The notes: a model not told the origin generated them from the letters alone. A stretch of DNA of 64,000 nt from Terrihalobacillus insolitus (GCF_028416575.1 NZ_JAMQKB010000004.1:96176-160175), one strand, 5' to 3'. Positions 53,689 through 63,348 are shown, counted from the stretch's first letter. Translations and numbers: made by a program.

Positions 53689-54894
53689 ATGAAAAAAATG
53701 AAGAACGAGATTCGTTTAAAAATAAAAGATAAGTTTGCTAACAAATTCAAAGCTGGTTTCCCTCATTTATTTGAAGAAGCAATTTTAAATATCGAAGTTT
53801 TAAAAAGTGAAGGAACGATAATTAACTTAGTTGACGAAAAGGATAACTTTCTTGGTAGGGGTTATTATGGTAAACAAAATAAAGGCTATGGTTGGGTGCT
53901 AACGCAAAAAAAAAGTCAACCAATTGATCAACAGTTTTTTGATAGCAAAATGAGCTTTGCGCTTAATCAACGGCGTTCATTTTACCAGGATTACAATACT
54001 ACTGCTTTTCGCGTTTTTAATGGTGAGGGAGACGGCATCGGTGGTTTGACAATTGATTATTATGACGGTTTTTACTTGCTAAACTGGTATAGTCAGGGTA
54101 TTTATAAATTTAAGGACTTGATTATCCAATCGTTAAAGAATCTAGTTGATTTTAAAGGTGTTTATCAGAAAAAACGGTTTGATGTTGGTGGTAAATATAT
54201 GGAAGAAGATGATTTTGTAGCAGGAGAACGAGGAGAATTTCCGATTATTGTTAAAGAAAATGGTGTGAACTTTGCCGTATATTTGAATGAGGGTCCGATG
54301 ACTGGTATATTTTTGGATCAAAGAGAGGTAAGAAAAACAATTAGAGACAAGTATGCACAAGGAAAAACAGTGCTAAACACATTCTCTTATACGGGCGCTT
54401 TTTCCGTGTTTGCCGCGTTAGGAGGAGCAAAGAAAACAACAAGCGTAGATCTCGCCAATCGTAGTTTTCCCAAAACGGTAGAGCAATTTCATGTAAACGG
54501 TATAGATGAGAAAGAGCAGGAAATTCGAGTAATGGATGTCTTTCATTATTTCAAATATGCAGTTAAAAAGAAGATTACCTTTGATATAGTTGTCCTAGAC
54601 CCCCCAAGCTTCGCTAGATCGAAGAAGCATACATTTAGTGCTGCCAAGGATTATGTAAGCTTGCTTAAAGATACAATTGCTATTACAGACGACGAAGGCT
54701 TAATAGTCGCTTCTACTAATTTCGGAGGGTTTGGTATGGACAAGTTTAAAGGATTCATCGACAAAGCCTTTAAAGAATCAAAAGGGAACTACAAGATTAT
54801 CGAGGAGTTCACACTTCCTGAAGATTTCAAAACCATGAAGCAGTTTAAACAAGGAGATTATCTTAAGGTTGCTTTTATAAGAAAAACAACGTGA
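53689..54894 (+). CDS. RlmI-like class I rRNA methyltransferase
   Basis: This 401-residue protein has an N-terminal PUA-like RNA-binding region (residues ~1-75) and a Rossmann SAM-dependent methyltransferase (about 190-400). Motif I is LNTFSYTGAFSVFAALGGA, and the catalytic motif is LDPPSFA, as in the RlmI/YccW cytosine-C5 methyltransferases. Lys content is high. The frame starts at ATG 53689; ATG 53698 with AGGATG eight bases ahead is a possible alternative. The exact rRNA target is unknown. Confidence 0.82.
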   Translation: MKKMKNEIRLKIKDKFANKFKAGFPHLFEEAILNIEVLKSEGTIINLVDEKDNFLGRGYYGKQNKGYGWVLTQKKSQPIDQQFFDSKMSFALNQRRSFYQDYNTTAFRVFNGEGDGIGGLTIDYYDGFYLLNWYSQGIYKFKDLIIQSLKNLVDFKGVYQKKRFDVGGKYMEEDDFVAGERGEFPIIVKENGVNFAVYLNEGPMTGIFLDQREVRKTIRDKYAQGKTVLNTFSYTGAFSVFAALGGAKKTTSVDLANRSFPKTVEQFHVNGIDEKEQEIRVMDVFHYFKYAVKKKITFDIVVLDPPSFARSKKHTFSAAKDYVSLLKDTIAITDDEGLIVASTNFGGFGMDKFKGFIDKAFKESKGNYKIIEEFTLPEDFKTMKQFKQGDYLKVAFIRKTT

Positions 54895-54942
54895 ACTAGT
54901 GACTACTTAACGCGCTAACAGGTTTGTGGATGATTTTTATTT

Positions 54943-54976
54943 AAAAAGAACACCTCCCAGGATGAAGGAGGTGTTC
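54943..54976 (-). terminator. Terminator of prs
   Basis: GAACACCTCC pairs with GGAGGTGTTC; on the minus strand it is followed by a T-run. It lies directly after the prs stop. Confidence 0.85.
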
Positions 54977-54979
54977 AAG

Positions 54980-55939
54980 TTAATCAAACAATACACTAAC
55001 AGATTTCTGTTCGAACACGCGATTAATCGCATCACTTAATAGTGGTGCAACCGTTAGTTGGGTGATCTTATCTATTCTTTTCTCCTCTGTGAGAGGAATA
55101 CTATTTGTAACAATTAATTCTTTTAGCTGTGAGCTTTGGAGTTTTTCGATTGCCATTCCAGATAATACAGGATGTGTACAGCATGCATACACTTCTTTTG
55201 CGCCATTTTCAATTAATGCGTGTGTTCCAGTGGTCACCCTTGTTCCAGTATCGATAATATCATCGATTAGAATAGCAGTCTTTCCTTTGATATGACCAAC
55301 AACATTTATTTCTCTAGCAAAATTCTTGGTTGGATTGCGTTTATCAATGATCGCAATAGGTGCTTTTAGTCGATCTGCCAATTGACGAGCCCATTTAACA
55401 CTACCGTGATCTGGAGCTACAACAACGACATCATCTAAATTCTTTTGACTAAGGTAATCGGACAGAATTGGAATGCCAACTAACTGGTCAACTGGTATAT
55501 TGAAAAATCCTTGAATCTGAGTTGCGTGTAAATCCAATGAAATCACTCTAGATGCTCCAGCTGATTGAATCAAACCAGCGATCAGTTTAGCTGTAATCGG
55601 TTCTCTTGAACGGGCTTTTCGATCTTGACGAGCATAGCCATAATAAGGAATGACGACGTTAATTGTCCCTGCAGACGCTCGTTTAAGTGCATCAATCATG
55701 ATTAATAGCTCCATGATATTTTGATTAACTGGTTCGCTGGTCGATTGAATAACAAAAACCTCACAACCTCTGACGCTTTCTTCGATGTTGATTTGTATCT
55801 CTCCATCACTAAACGTTTGAACAGTACACTCTCCAAGTTCCAATCCCATATTAGACGCAATTTCCTCTGCAAGTGCAGGGTTTGAATTTAGAGTAAATAG
55901 TTTTAGCTTTGCATTTTGATTTTGATAATCGTTTAACAC
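54980..55939 (-). CDS. prs: Ribose-phosphate pyrophosphokinase Prs
   Basis: This 319-residue enzyme makes PRPP from ribose-5-phosphate and ATP for purine, pyrimidine and amino-acid synthesis. The PRPP loop is [11 protein letters not shown], the ATP-site loop [11 protein letters not shown] and the flexible catalytic loop [17 protein letters not shown]. It starts at GTG 55939 behind AGGAGGG. In bacilli the main prs lies beside gcaD; this isolated locus, and some divergence in the catalytic loop (where KRRPRPN is usual), suggest a second paralogue, which only the full genome can confirm. Confidence 0.88.
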   Translation of the reverse strand: MLNDYQNQNAKLKLFTLNSNPALAEEIASNMGLELGECTVQTFSDGEIQINIEESVRGCEVFVIQSTSEPVNQNIMELLIMIDALKRASAGTINVVIPYYGYARQDRKARSREPITAKLIAGLIQSAGASRVISLDLHATQIQGFFNIPVDQLVGIPILSDYLSQKNLDDVVVVAPDHGSVKWARQLADRLKAPIAIIDKRNPTKNFAREINVVGHIKGKTAILIDDIIDTGTRVTTGTHALIENGAKEVYACCTHPVLSGMAIEKLQSSQLKELIVTNSIPLTEEKRIDKITQLTVAPLLSDAINRVFEQKSVSVLFD

Positions 55940-56080
55940 GACTAAATCCCTCCTGTACGACCTTTTACGCTATATGTACTATTACTACGATAGCATAAAT
56001 TGCTTTTAAACGCACTAAAGTGCCACTGGGTTAATACTAGAGATAATAACAAGTTTCATCACAGACAGTTTTGAACATTA

Positions 56081-56107
56081 AAAAAGAGAACACGCAGGTG
56101 TTCTCTT
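56081..56107 (-). terminator. Terminator of the sulfur-uptake operon
   Basis: AAGAGAACAC pairs with GTGTTCTCTT around a four-base loop; on the minus strand a T-run follows. The right arm overlaps the end of the YeeE gene. Confidence 0.8.
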
Positions 56108-57240
56108 TAACTTTCCATTTCGAATTCCATATCCATATCCATTTTTTGGAACAGAAGAAGCGGCATTTTAAAGACAAAAGCAGTAACAATAACTACACCT
56201 ATGACCATCCCGATAATAACAATAATGCTACTTACTGAAAGTCCACTAGCTCCAACAATATTAGCAATGTTGCAGCCAGGTGCCATTCTGGATGAAACAC
56301 CCATGATCAAACCGCCACCTATTGCATAAGGCATACGTGCTGCCTTTGGTTTACGGATTCTGAATTGCCCGCTTAAAATTGCGGACAAAAAGGCCCCGAC
56401 GATAATGAAGATCACAAGTGTTTCCTCAGGCCCCAAGCCAATTACAGGAAATCCAGCAAACATTTGATTTAAATAAACATTGTTGTAAACAAATTGATCA
56501 CCAAAAATTAATGAAAGCGCAACACCACCGATCCGAGTCTCTGGACCTGTCAAGCTAATCGATGACATCATCACAAATTGTACGGTAGCCGTTATGCCAA
56601 ACAAGGCAGCAACAAGGCGGATATCCCAGTGCTCCTTCTTAAATGGGTTACCTTTAAAATCAGCAAATGATTCCTTAAAACCTTGAAAAAACCCTTTTAT
56701 GCCAAATTGACGGATGGCGATAAATATCATGAGTCCTACAATTAAAAGCGGTAAAAATAAATATGGTAAATTCAATTGAAACAGACTATATCCTTGATCC
56801 GTAACTAATAGCGGTTTGAAATAGTAATCTTCCGCCCAAGGATTGTAAATAAATGAAAACAGAAGGTTACCAACAATCATACTTGCCAGCACGATCCAAA
56901 AATGGATATAACCCATTCCACTTCTATATAACGTTCCCGATGCACAGCTCCCTGCAATAGTCATACCAACTCCGAATAGGATCCCACCAATAAGATTGGA
57001 CCAGCCAATTGGTGTTGTCCACACTTGCTCTATAGAAGCAAGCCCTAATGTTAAAACGGTACCCCAACCTAATAGCACGGTTGCAACAAGAATTAATACA
57101 CCCTTACCGACACGCGAATCCTTTACACTGATAAAGTCACGGACTGATGCTACAAAGCAAAAGTCCGCTTTTTGCAGTAATATTCCATAAGTCAAGCCAA
57201 AGATGGCAGCATAAAGAAAGAATTCAGGTGTAAAGCCCAT
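56107..57240 (-). CDS. YeeE/YedE-family sulfur-compound transporter
   Basis: This 377-residue membrane protein is of the YeeE (TsuA) thiosulfate-uptake type. The three cysteine positions shown to be essential in TsuA are recognisable: ADFCFVAS near residue 28, AGSCASGT near 98 and APGCNIAN near 325. It has about nine or more helices. AAGGTGACG precedes the ATG. The genes for a TusA-like protein and two rhodaneses are upstream on the same strand, completing a sulfane-sulfur import and relay module. Confidence 0.85.
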   Translation of the reverse strand: MGFTPEFFLYAAIFGLTYGILLQKADFCFVASVRDFISVKDSRVGKGVLILVATVLLGWGTVLTLGLASIEQVWTTPIGWSNLIGGILFGVGMTIAGSCASGTLYRSGMGYIHFWIVLASMIVGNLLFSFIYNPWAEDYYFKPLLVTDQGYSLFQLNLPYLFLPLLIVGLMIFIAIRQFGIKGFFQGFKESFADFKGNPFKKEHWDIRLVAALFGITATVQFVMMSSISLTGPETRIGGVALSLIFGDQFVYNNVYLNQMFAGFPVIGLGPEETLVIFIIVGAFLSAILSGQFRIRKPKAARMPYAIGGGLIMGVSSRMAPGCNIANIVGASGLSVSSIIVIIGMVIGVVIVTAFVFKMPLLLFQKMDMDMEFEMES

Positions 57241-57259
57241 CTCGTCACCTTCAATTCAG

Positions 57260-57520
57260 TTAATTTTTTTTCAAATAAATTTTATATTCACCTTTTTTGG
57301 AGATAATACCGAGTACTTCTCCGTATTTGTTCATTTTCATTGCAGCTGGGATTGTTTTCGTCGCAATCGAATGATCTGTTACCTCCATAACGACTTCACC
57401 TATCTTTGCCTTTTTCAAACCAGCAAGCGCCATATTTAACGTATGCGGACAAACTTCACCGATCGCATCTATAACATGATCCGGCTCCAATACTTCAAGT
57501 TCTTCTTGAGTCATACCCAT
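57260..57520 (-). CDS. TusA-like sulfur-carrier protein (YeeD type)
   Basis: This 86-residue protein has the TusA two-layer fold and the cysteine of the CPxP-type motif as GEVCPHTLNMAL (Cys near residue 24), the final Pro being Thr. TusA/YeeD proteins accept sulfane sulfur, and are genetically linked to YeeE. GGGAGCGG precedes the ATG. It is one base from the rhodanese gene and 19 from YeeE. Confidence 0.85.
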   Translation of the reverse strand: MGMTQEELEVLEPDHVIDAIGEVCPHTLNMALAGLKKAKIGEVVMEVTDHSIATKTIPAAMKMNKYGEVLGIISKKGEYKIYLKKN

Positions 57521-57521
57521 T

Positions 57522-57902
57522 TCAATCCGCTCCCTTTTTATAAAGTTCTCTTAAGTCTTTAACAATGTTTTCTTCGCCAGTTTTGATCTCACTTTTCCAT
57601 TCGAGCATCCCACCAGCATAATTCCTAACTTTATCAAACCCGTTTGATTTAAAAAATTTCGCCACCTCATGGCTACGTCTACCACTTCGACACACAAATA
57701 TATATTCCTCATCACGTTCGAATTGATCGATTACATCAACGATTTCTCCCATCGGAAGAAGAGGAATACCAGGAATGTGTCCATCTGTGTATTCCTCGAC
57801 TTCTCTTACATCGAGGAGTATTGGGGAATTTTCACCCTGTTGTACAATCCTCACCAATTCATCATATTCAATTTGTGAAATTCCTTCCTTTTTATATCCC
57901 AT
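57522..57902 (-). CDS. Single-domain cytoplasmic rhodanese
   Basis: This protein of about 126 residues is a single rhodanese domain with active-site loop CRSGRRS in YIFVCRSGRRSHEV. It moves sulfane sulfur from thiosulfate or persulfide donors. ATG 57902 is preferred (MGYKKEG) because AGGTGAT precedes it; the upstream extension to 57953 runs into the preceding gene. It is linked to the lipoprotein rhodanese upstream and TusA downstream. Confidence 0.85.
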   Translation of the reverse strand: MGYKKEGISQIEYDELVRIVQQGENSPILLDVREVEEYTDGHIPGIPLLPMGEIVDVIDQFERDEEYIFVCRSGRRSHEVAKFFKSNGFDKVRNYAGGMLEWKSEIKTGEENIVKDLRELYKKGAD

Positions 57903-57924
57903 AAGATCACCTGTTTGTAGAAAA

Positions 57925-58881
57925 TTATGATTCAATCGGGGTGTTAGGGTCATTTCCCCATTCAGCCCATGAACCTTCGTAAGGCTTCACCTGATCATAC
58001 CCCATTAGACGAAGAACGAAATACGTATGTGCTCCACGTGCATTCGTTTGACAGTAAGGCACAATCGTTTTATCTTGTGCGACGCCTGTTTCTTCAAATT
58101 GATTTGCCAATTCCTCCGAAGATTTAAATACAGGAACACCGTCTTTTTCTGTCATTGCCGTCGTCCATTCTAAGTTAATTGCATTTGGAATGTGACCACC
58201 TCGATCAGCACGGACATCGTCACCACTGTACTCCTCGGGAGAACGTACATCTAAAAGAACGGTATCCTCTTTATCAATCTTACTTTCTACTTCTTCTTTG
58301 GTTGAGACAAGTTGCTTTTGAGCTTCAGCAATGAAATTCCCTTTTTCAATTGTTGGTGCTTCCGTAGATACTTCTTCTCCAGCATTAAGCCAAGCGGTAA
58401 ATCCGCCATTTAATATTTTCACATTTTCTTTACCATAATACTCTAATGCATAAAAAAGTCTTGCTGCGCTCATACTATTTCCAGCATCATAAGCAACAAC
58501 AGTTGTATCTTCATTGATCCCAAGTTCCTGTATGAAACTACTAAACGGATCGGCAGGTAAAAGAAAGCCTTCTACAGGATTGTTTGGATCGTTCACATCT
58601 TGCCATGTTGCACTTACTGCACCAGGGATGTGACCACCTTCATAATCATCACCACGCATATCCACAAAACGCACATTTTCATTATCAAGATTTTCCTTGA
58701 CCCATTCGATGTCAACAAGCAAATCATCGTTTGGATAAGCCGCTTGTTCACTGCTTGATTCTTGCTCACCATTATCCTTGTCAGCCGATGTAGTATCACT
58801 TTCGCTAGTACTTGAGCATCCAGCAAGAATGAATCCTATGAAACTAAAAACGATCATGAAGCCTATAAATTTTATTTTCAA
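57925..58881 (-). CDS. Surface lipoprotein with tandem rhodanese domains
   Basis: This 318-residue protein is a thiosulfate/3-mercaptopyruvate sulfurtransferase with a lipobox LAGC (Cys22) and a Ser/Glu/Asp-rich linker, so it is anchored on the outer face of the membrane. The first rhodanese domain lacks the catalytic Cys (VAYDAGNSMS), while the second has it in VPYCQTNARG. It starts at TTG 58881 behind GGGGGGAACC. As the first gene of the sulfur operon it may pre-process sulfur compounds for YeeE. Confidence 0.85.
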   Translation of the reverse strand: MKIKFIGFMIVFSFIGFILAGCSSTSESDTTSADKDNGEQESSSEQAAYPNDDLLVDIEWVKENLDNENVRFVDMRGDDYEGGHIPGAVSATWQDVNDPNNPVEGFLLPADPFSSFIQELGINEDTTVVAYDAGNSMSAARLFYALEYYGKENVKILNGGFTAWLNAGEEVSTEAPTIEKGNFIAEAQKQLVSTKEEVESKIDKEDTVLLDVRSPEEYSGDDVRADRGGHIPNAINLEWTTAMTEKDGVPVFKSSEELANQFEETGVAQDKTIVPYCQTNARGAHTYFVLRLMGYDQVKPYEGSWAEWGNDPNTPIES

Positions 58882-58984
58882 TTCGGTTCCCCCTATTGTT
58901 AGTTGATTTATGACACCATATATAGTAACATTAATCCTACCTGTTTACAATGGATTAATTTCTTAATTATATACCCGTATATGA

Positions 58985-59126
58985 GGTTTTTCAAAAAGTC
59001 ACCAAATGATAAGCGACGCATCAGCTTGCCCACGACGGGCTCGGCTAGCGTTTGGCGTTCCGTTACTCAAAACTGCACCGCCTCGATCTGCTGGCTTCTG
59101 ATTTGTCGGCTTTTTGAACACACACT
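58985..59126. mobile_element. MITE-like element, copy 3
   Basis: This 142-bp element matches the copy at 47064-47217 (CAAAAAGTCACCAAATGATA; TTACTCAAAACT; CTTTTTGAACAC). It ends 21 bases before the YVTN lipoprotein start, so it forms part of that gene's leader or promoter region. Confidence 0.75.
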
Positions 59127-59146
59127 ATAAGTGGAGGGTCTTCATC

Positions 59147-60187
59147 ATGAAATCTATGTTTTTATTAAAAATAACGGCTTTATTTATATTTTCAGTTTTG
59201 TTGACTGGATGTGCAATGCAACTAAGTGAAGAAAATGCGTCACAATCAGCAGATAACCAAAAAGTTAACGAAGCTGGGAAACTGACAAACGTTCAATTTT
59301 ATGTACCGAGTGAGGAAGAGAATCTTATTTCAATTATTGATATTCCGACAAGCGAGGTCGTTGCGGAAATCAAAACGTCAGAAAAACCGACAAACGTCAT
59401 TTTTGACAGTACAATGCGAAACGCCTATGTAGCGAATCAAACGAGTGGGACGATCCAGTTCATCGACACACAAACACTTGAAATCACAAATGAGGTGGAA
59501 GTGGGTCCACTCCCACATGGTCTTGCAATTGCCCCAAACAATGAACAATTATATGTATCAACAGTCGCTGATCAGTTTGTCGATGTTGTTAATACAAAAG
59601 AGGGAAAAGTAGAAGAAAAAATTGACCTTGGCAATGGTGCCAAAACGAACTATTTAACGCTTGCGAATAACAAGCTATTTGTAAGTGACCATGAAAATAA
59701 TAAAGTGTATATCGTTGACACAGAAACAAATGAAGTTATAAGTGCATTGGAAACTGGTGAAACCCCAAGAGTTATGCAAACCAATAAGGATGGAAGCAAA
59801 CTTTACCTTGCATCTAGTGGCAGTGTTGAAATTTACGATGTGAATAATGGAGATGAAATACAAACATTTCAAGTTCCAAAAGGGACAACAGATCTCGTTA
59901 TTAACGAAGATGAAACCCAACTCGTTGTAACAAGTATGGAAGAAAATGCGGTTTCCGTGATCGACCTTCAAACGAATAAGGTCATTAAAACGATTGAAGA
60001 TTTACCTGGAGCAAAACATATATCATTTAATCGAAAACAAACCAAAGCATATATTACTTTGAACGGTAGTGGAGAAGTTGCCGTTTTAAATATGGAAGAG
60101 TTAGCAATTACAGAAAAAGTGAAAGTAGGAGATGCTCCACACGGTATTGAAATCAAAGCACTTCCAGGAATCGGTGGAAGTTGCTAA
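59147..60187 (+). CDS. YVTN beta-propeller lipoprotein
   Basis: This 346-residue protein has a lipobox LTGC and a seven-bladed propeller of YVTN repeats (VYIVDTETNEV, FIDTQTLEITNEVEVG, VIDLQTNKVIKTIED). It would be anchored outside the membrane. ATG 59147 is preferred because GGAGGG lies eight bases ahead; the frame is open to 59114. YVTN proteins bind ligands, metals or partner proteins. No target is suggested by neighbours except the nearby sulfur genes on the other strand. Confidence 0.82.
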   Translation: MKSMFLLKITALFIFSVLLTGCAMQLSEENASQSADNQKVNEAGKLTNVQFYVPSEEENLISIIDIPTSEVVAEIKTSEKPTNVIFDSTMRNAYVANQTSGTIQFIDTQTLEITNEVEVGPLPHGLAIAPNNEQLYVSTVADQFVDVVNTKEGKVEEKIDLGNGAKTNYLTLANNKLFVSDHENNKVYIVDTETNEVISALETGETPRVMQTNKDGSKLYLASSGSVEIYDVNNGDEIQTFQVPKGTTDLVINEDETQLVVTSMEENAVSVIDLQTNKVIKTIEDLPGAKHISFNRKQTKAYITLNGSGEVAVLNMEELAITEKVKVGDAPHGIEIKALPGIGGSC

Positions 60188-60208
60188 CATTAATGCAATT
60201 GAGTTAAG

Positions 60209-60234
60209 GCCCCTTAAGCCTAGGCTTAAGGGGC
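60209..60234 (+). terminator. Palindrome after the YVTN gene
   Basis: GCCCCTTAAGCC pairs perfectly with GGCTTAAGGGGC around a two-base centre, 21 bases past the stop. It is followed by TGATTG without a T-run. Confidence 0.6.
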
Positions 60235-60354
60235 TGATTGTGTGAAGAAAGCCATTAGTTTTGAACGAAATGTAGTTTACTTCTTCGTTTGAATACATGC
60301 TATAATACATTTATTCACTTAAAAAAGTAGTGTTCAGAATCTGGAGGGTTACCT

Positions 60355-61068
60355 ATGAAAAACATGATATCAAAAAATAAAGTATTCATTTTTTCAGCAA
60401 TCCTACTACTATTTGTTGTAGCAGGATGTGGAGCGCAGTCTGAAAATGGACAGTCAAATGATGGACAAGCAACGGAAGAAACAGGGGAACAACAAAAAGA
60501 TAAAACTAGTGAAAAAAGTGTAGAGAAAACGGCTTACCCAGCTGATGTAGAAGAAAATCCAATTGTTACAATTACCATGGAAAATGACAAAGAAATTACG
60601 CTTGAACTGTATCCTACTACTGCTCCAAATACAGTTGCAAACTTTATTTCATTAATAGAAGAAGGATTTTATGATGGAGTCATTTTTCACCGAGTAATCC
60701 CAGATTTTATGATTCAAGGTGGAGATCCAGAGGGGAATGGGACTGGTGGACCGGGCTATTCTATAGCAGGAGAATTCAGTTCGAACGGTTTTGAAAATAA
60801 CCTGAAGCACGAACGAGGCGTTATATCTATGGCTCGAGCTCAGGACCCAAATTCAGCAGGATCACAATTTTTCATTATGGTTACAGACTATCCAAGTCTT
60901 GATGGAGAGTATGCTGCATTTGGAAAAGTGCTAGAAGGTATGGAAGTAGTGGACGAAATCGTATCCACACAACGAGATGAGTCGGACAAGCCATTGGAAG
61001 ATCAAAAGATGAAGTCTGTTGTAGTGGATACGAAAGGGTACGACTACCCTAAACCCGAAAAACAGTAA
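60355..61068 (+). CDS. Cyclophilin-type peptidyl-prolyl isomerase lipoprotein
   Basis: This 237-residue protein has a lipobox VAGC, an acidic/Gln-rich linker and a cyclophilin domain (about 70-230). Catalytic and binding strings FHRVIPDFMIQGGDP, RAQDPNSAGSQFFI and FGKVLEGMEVVD are present. It assists folding of exported proteins at the membrane's outer face. GGAGGG precedes the ATG. It lies immediately before the HtpX protease gene; a joint role in envelope protein quality control is possible. Confidence 0.92.
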   Translation: MKNMISKNKVFIFSAILLLFVVAGCGAQSENGQSNDGQATEETGEQQKDKTSEKSVEKTAYPADVEENPIVTITMENDKEITLELYPTTAPNTVANFISLIEEGFYDGVIFHRVIPDFMIQGGDPEGNGTGGPGYSIAGEFSSNGFENNLKHERGVISMARAQDPNSAGSQFFIMVTDYPSLDGEYAAFGKVLEGMEVVDEIVSTQRDESDKPLEDQKMKSVVVDTKGYDYPKPEKQ

Positions 61069-61141
61069 GTATATTTATGCAGAAGACAAGAACCATGATA
61101 AAATATAAATGTGAGATTATGTAATCGGAGGTGTAGCAATA

Positions 61142-62056
61142 ATGGGTAAACGATTATTTCTTTTTATTTTAACAAATATTCTAGTCATGACGACAATTGT
61201 CATCGCCTGGACACTAATTACAACGTATACAGGAATCAGCGGTTCGTTTGAGAATGGTGGTCCTGGGTTAGGGATTAATTATGGTTCGTTAATGGTATTC
61301 AGTATACTCGTAGGGTTCATAGGGTCATTCTTCTCGCTGGCCATCTCACGTTGGGTTGCAAAGAAGATGATGAAGGTCAAAGTGTTGGATCCGAATGGTC
61401 AATTGACAGCATATGAACGTGCTGTGGTAGAGAAGGTTCACCGTCTTTCCCGTGCTGCTGGACTAGTCCATATGCCACAGGTTGGTATTTATCCGTCTGC
61501 CGAGGTCAATGCATTTGCCACAGGTCCTTCGAAAAAAAGGTCACTCGTTGCGGTTTCAGCAGGATTATTGAACTCGATGGATGATAATGCTGTTGAAGGT
61601 GTCATTGCCCATGAGGTAGCACACGTGTCGAATGGTGATATGGTCACCATGACATTGTTGCAAGGTGTCGTCAACACGTTTGTCGTCTTTTTCTCAAGAA
61701 TCGCAGCGATCCTCGTATCGCGCTTAGTGCGTTCTGAAATGCAAATGATTGTTCGTTTTGCGGCAATTATTATTTTCCAAATTTTGTTTTCAATTCTTGG
61801 AAGTCTTGTTGTAAGTGCATACTCGCGTTATCGTGAATATCATGCTGATCGAGGAGGCGCTGATCTAGCAGGACGCGATAAAATGGCCCATGCACTGCGT
61901 TCTTTGAAAACATACGCCGATCGAGCCAAAGTGAATGACCTTACAGATGATGCAGCCATTCAGACTATGAAAATTAACGGAAAAGGCGGGATGATGAAGC
62001 TTTTTTCATCGCATCCGGATTTAGATGAAAGAATTAAGCGTCTAGAACAGCGATAA
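61142..62056 (+). CDS. htpX: Membrane zinc metalloprotease HtpX
   Basis: This 304-residue M48 protease has two N-terminal and two central transmembrane helices. The zinc motif is [10 protein letters not shown] (residues ~157-166), and the third ligand is the Glu in [13 protein letters not shown]. HtpX degrades misfolded membrane proteins under stress. CGGAGGTG precedes the ATG. The length is normal. Confidence 0.93.
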   Translation: MGKRLFLFILTNILVMTTIVIAWTLITTYTGISGSFENGGPGLGINYGSLMVFSILVGFIGSFFSLAISRWVAKKMMKVKVLDPNGQLTAYERAVVEKVHRLSRAAGLVHMPQVGIYPSAEVNAFATGPSKKRSLVAVSAGLLNSMDDNAVEGVIAHEVAHVSNGDMVTMTLLQGVVNTFVVFFSRIAAILVSRLVRSEMQMIVRFAAIIIFQILFSILGSLVVSAYSRYREYHADRGGADLAGRDKMAHALRSLKTYADRAKVNDLTDDAAIQTMKINGKGGMMKLFSSHPDLDERIKRLEQR

Positions 62057-62103
62057 ACAGATTTAACAAAAGACAGCTACTCCGTAATATTGGGGGAAGA
62101 AAA

Positions 62104-62661
62104 ATGTTTGTATATAAAATTGATGAAGAAATATCACTAAAGCTAGTTGAATTAAAGGATGCAGAAAGAGTTTTTGAACTAACTGATAATTCCAGAGAAT
62201 ATCTTCGTGAATGGCTTCCTTGGTTAGATATGACAACAAGCGTTGAAGATACAAAAGGGTTTATTAAATCTTGCTTAAAAAGTTATGCAGAAAATAAAAG
62301 CATAACAACTTTTATTCTCTTTAAAGGAGAAATTGTTGGTACGGCGAGTTATAACGAAATTGATTGGGCTAATAAAATAGCATATATAGGTTATTGGTTA
62401 GGAAAGGTTTATCAAGGTAATGGTATTATGGTAAGGGTAGCGAGAGCACTAACGGATTATGCTTTTAATGCGTTGGAGCTTAATAAGGTTGATATTAGTG
62501 CTGCTGTGGAAAATAAAAGGAGTAGGTCAATTCCTGAAAGATTGGGGTTTGTTAATGAAGGTTGTATTAGACAAGCTGAATGGTTATATGACCATTATGT
62601 TGACCACATTGTTTACGGAATGTTAGCTGAAGATTGGAAAAGTAATAATTCCCCTTATTAA
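62104..62661 (+). CDS. GNAT acetyltransferase, RimJ/RimL type
   Basis: This 185-residue enzyme resembles ribosomal-protein-serine acetyltransferases and small-molecule N-acetyltransferases. The acetyl-CoA binding region is YWLGKVYQGNGIMVRVARALTD, with the RimJ/RimL feature GFVNEGCIRQAEWLYDHYVD near the end. A GGGGGAAGA ribosome site precedes the ATG. Its stop codon overlaps the first base of a CGGGCGC-type site at 62660-62673, and similar sites follow the other genes of this array. Confidence 0.85.
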   Translation: MFVYKIDEEISLKLVELKDAERVFELTDNSREYLREWLPWLDMTTSVEDTKGFIKSCLKSYAENKSITTFILFKGEIVGTASYNEIDWANKIAYIGYWLGKVYQGNGIMVRVARALTDYAFNALELNKVDISAAVENKRSRSIPERLGFVNEGCIRQAEWLYDHYVDHIVYGMLAEDWKSNNSPY

Positions 62662-62673
62662 ACAAACGGGCGC
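62660..62673 (+). repeat. CGGGCGC site 1
   Basis: AAACAAACGGGCGC overlaps the stop of the first GNAT gene. It is followed, at 62710-62720, by TAATGGAATAA, an 11-mer that recurs after site 4. Confidence 0.7.
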
Positions 62674-62760
62674 AAGTCAGGTATGATTTTCTTTATGAAG
62701 CGGACCATTTAATGGAATAATTGTAAGCGTTATATAAACTACAATAGGGATGTATGGGGA

Positions 62761-63246
62761 ATGAGGGGAATTATGAATTTAAAGGTTAGGAATATGGATG
62801 AAAAATTGGCCAAACAAACTTTAGGTTGGAAATATGAAAAGCCTTTTGATTTTTATAATGGTGAGATGAGCGAAGAAGGAATTAAAGAGAGACTTGACGA
62901 TTCTTATAAGGTCTTGATTGATGAAAAAGGAAAAGTGTTTGGCTTCTTTTGCACTGGAGAGTCGGCTCGCATCCCAATTGGATATCAATATGGTGTTTAT
63001 AATGAAAAGTCCATAGATATGGGGATTGGAATGAACCCTGTTTATGTGGGGAAAGGATACGGTTATGATTTTTGCTCTTTTATTATGAATCATATAAAAG
63101 AGCAAAATGAAGGAGTCCCCATACGACTATCCGTCGCAACATTTAATAAGAGAGCCGTTCACTTATACAAAAATCTTGGTTTTGTAATGAAAGACAAATT
63201 CGCTACTGATTCTGCAGAATTTATTACGATGATTAAAGCGGACTAA
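62761..63246 (+). CDS. GNAT acetyltransferase (second of the array)
   Basis: This 161-residue N-acetyltransferase shows the acetyl-CoA loop VYVGKGYGYDFCSFIMNHI and the C-terminal motif NKRAVHLYKNLGFVMK. The start is uncertain: ATG 62761 follows AGGGATG, and ATG 62773 follows GAGGGG with short spacing. Substrate unknown. It is followed by a CGGGCGC site (63261-63271). Confidence 0.82.
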   Translation: MRGIMNLKVRNMDEKLAKQTLGWKYEKPFDFYNGEMSEEGIKERLDDSYKVLIDEKGKVFGFFCTGESARIPIGYQYGVYNEKSIDMGIGMNPVYVGKGYGYDFCSFIMNHIKEQNEGVPIRLSVATFNKRAVHLYKNLGFVMKDKFATDSAEFITMIKAD

Positions 63247-63260
63247 TTCATTCTGAACCG

Positions 63261-63271
63261 CAATCGGGCGC
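63261..63271 (+). repeat. CGGGCGC site 2
   Basis: CAATCGGGCGC lies 15 bases after the stop of the second GNAT gene, followed by ATTTATAGAATAA, a variant of the TAATGGAATAA tail. Confidence 0.6.
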
Positions 63272-63320
63272 ATTTATAGAATAAAGAAATTACCATAATT
63301 ACAAAATGGAAATTAAGATG

Positions 63321-63348
63321 TGTACATTCATATCGATCGTGGTATAAT
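63321..63348 (+). promoter_or_regulatory. Promoter of the antitoxin RNA
   Basis: TGTACA and an extended TATAAT (TGGTATAAT) are spaced by 16 bases, giving a predicted start near 63355. Confidence 0.6.
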
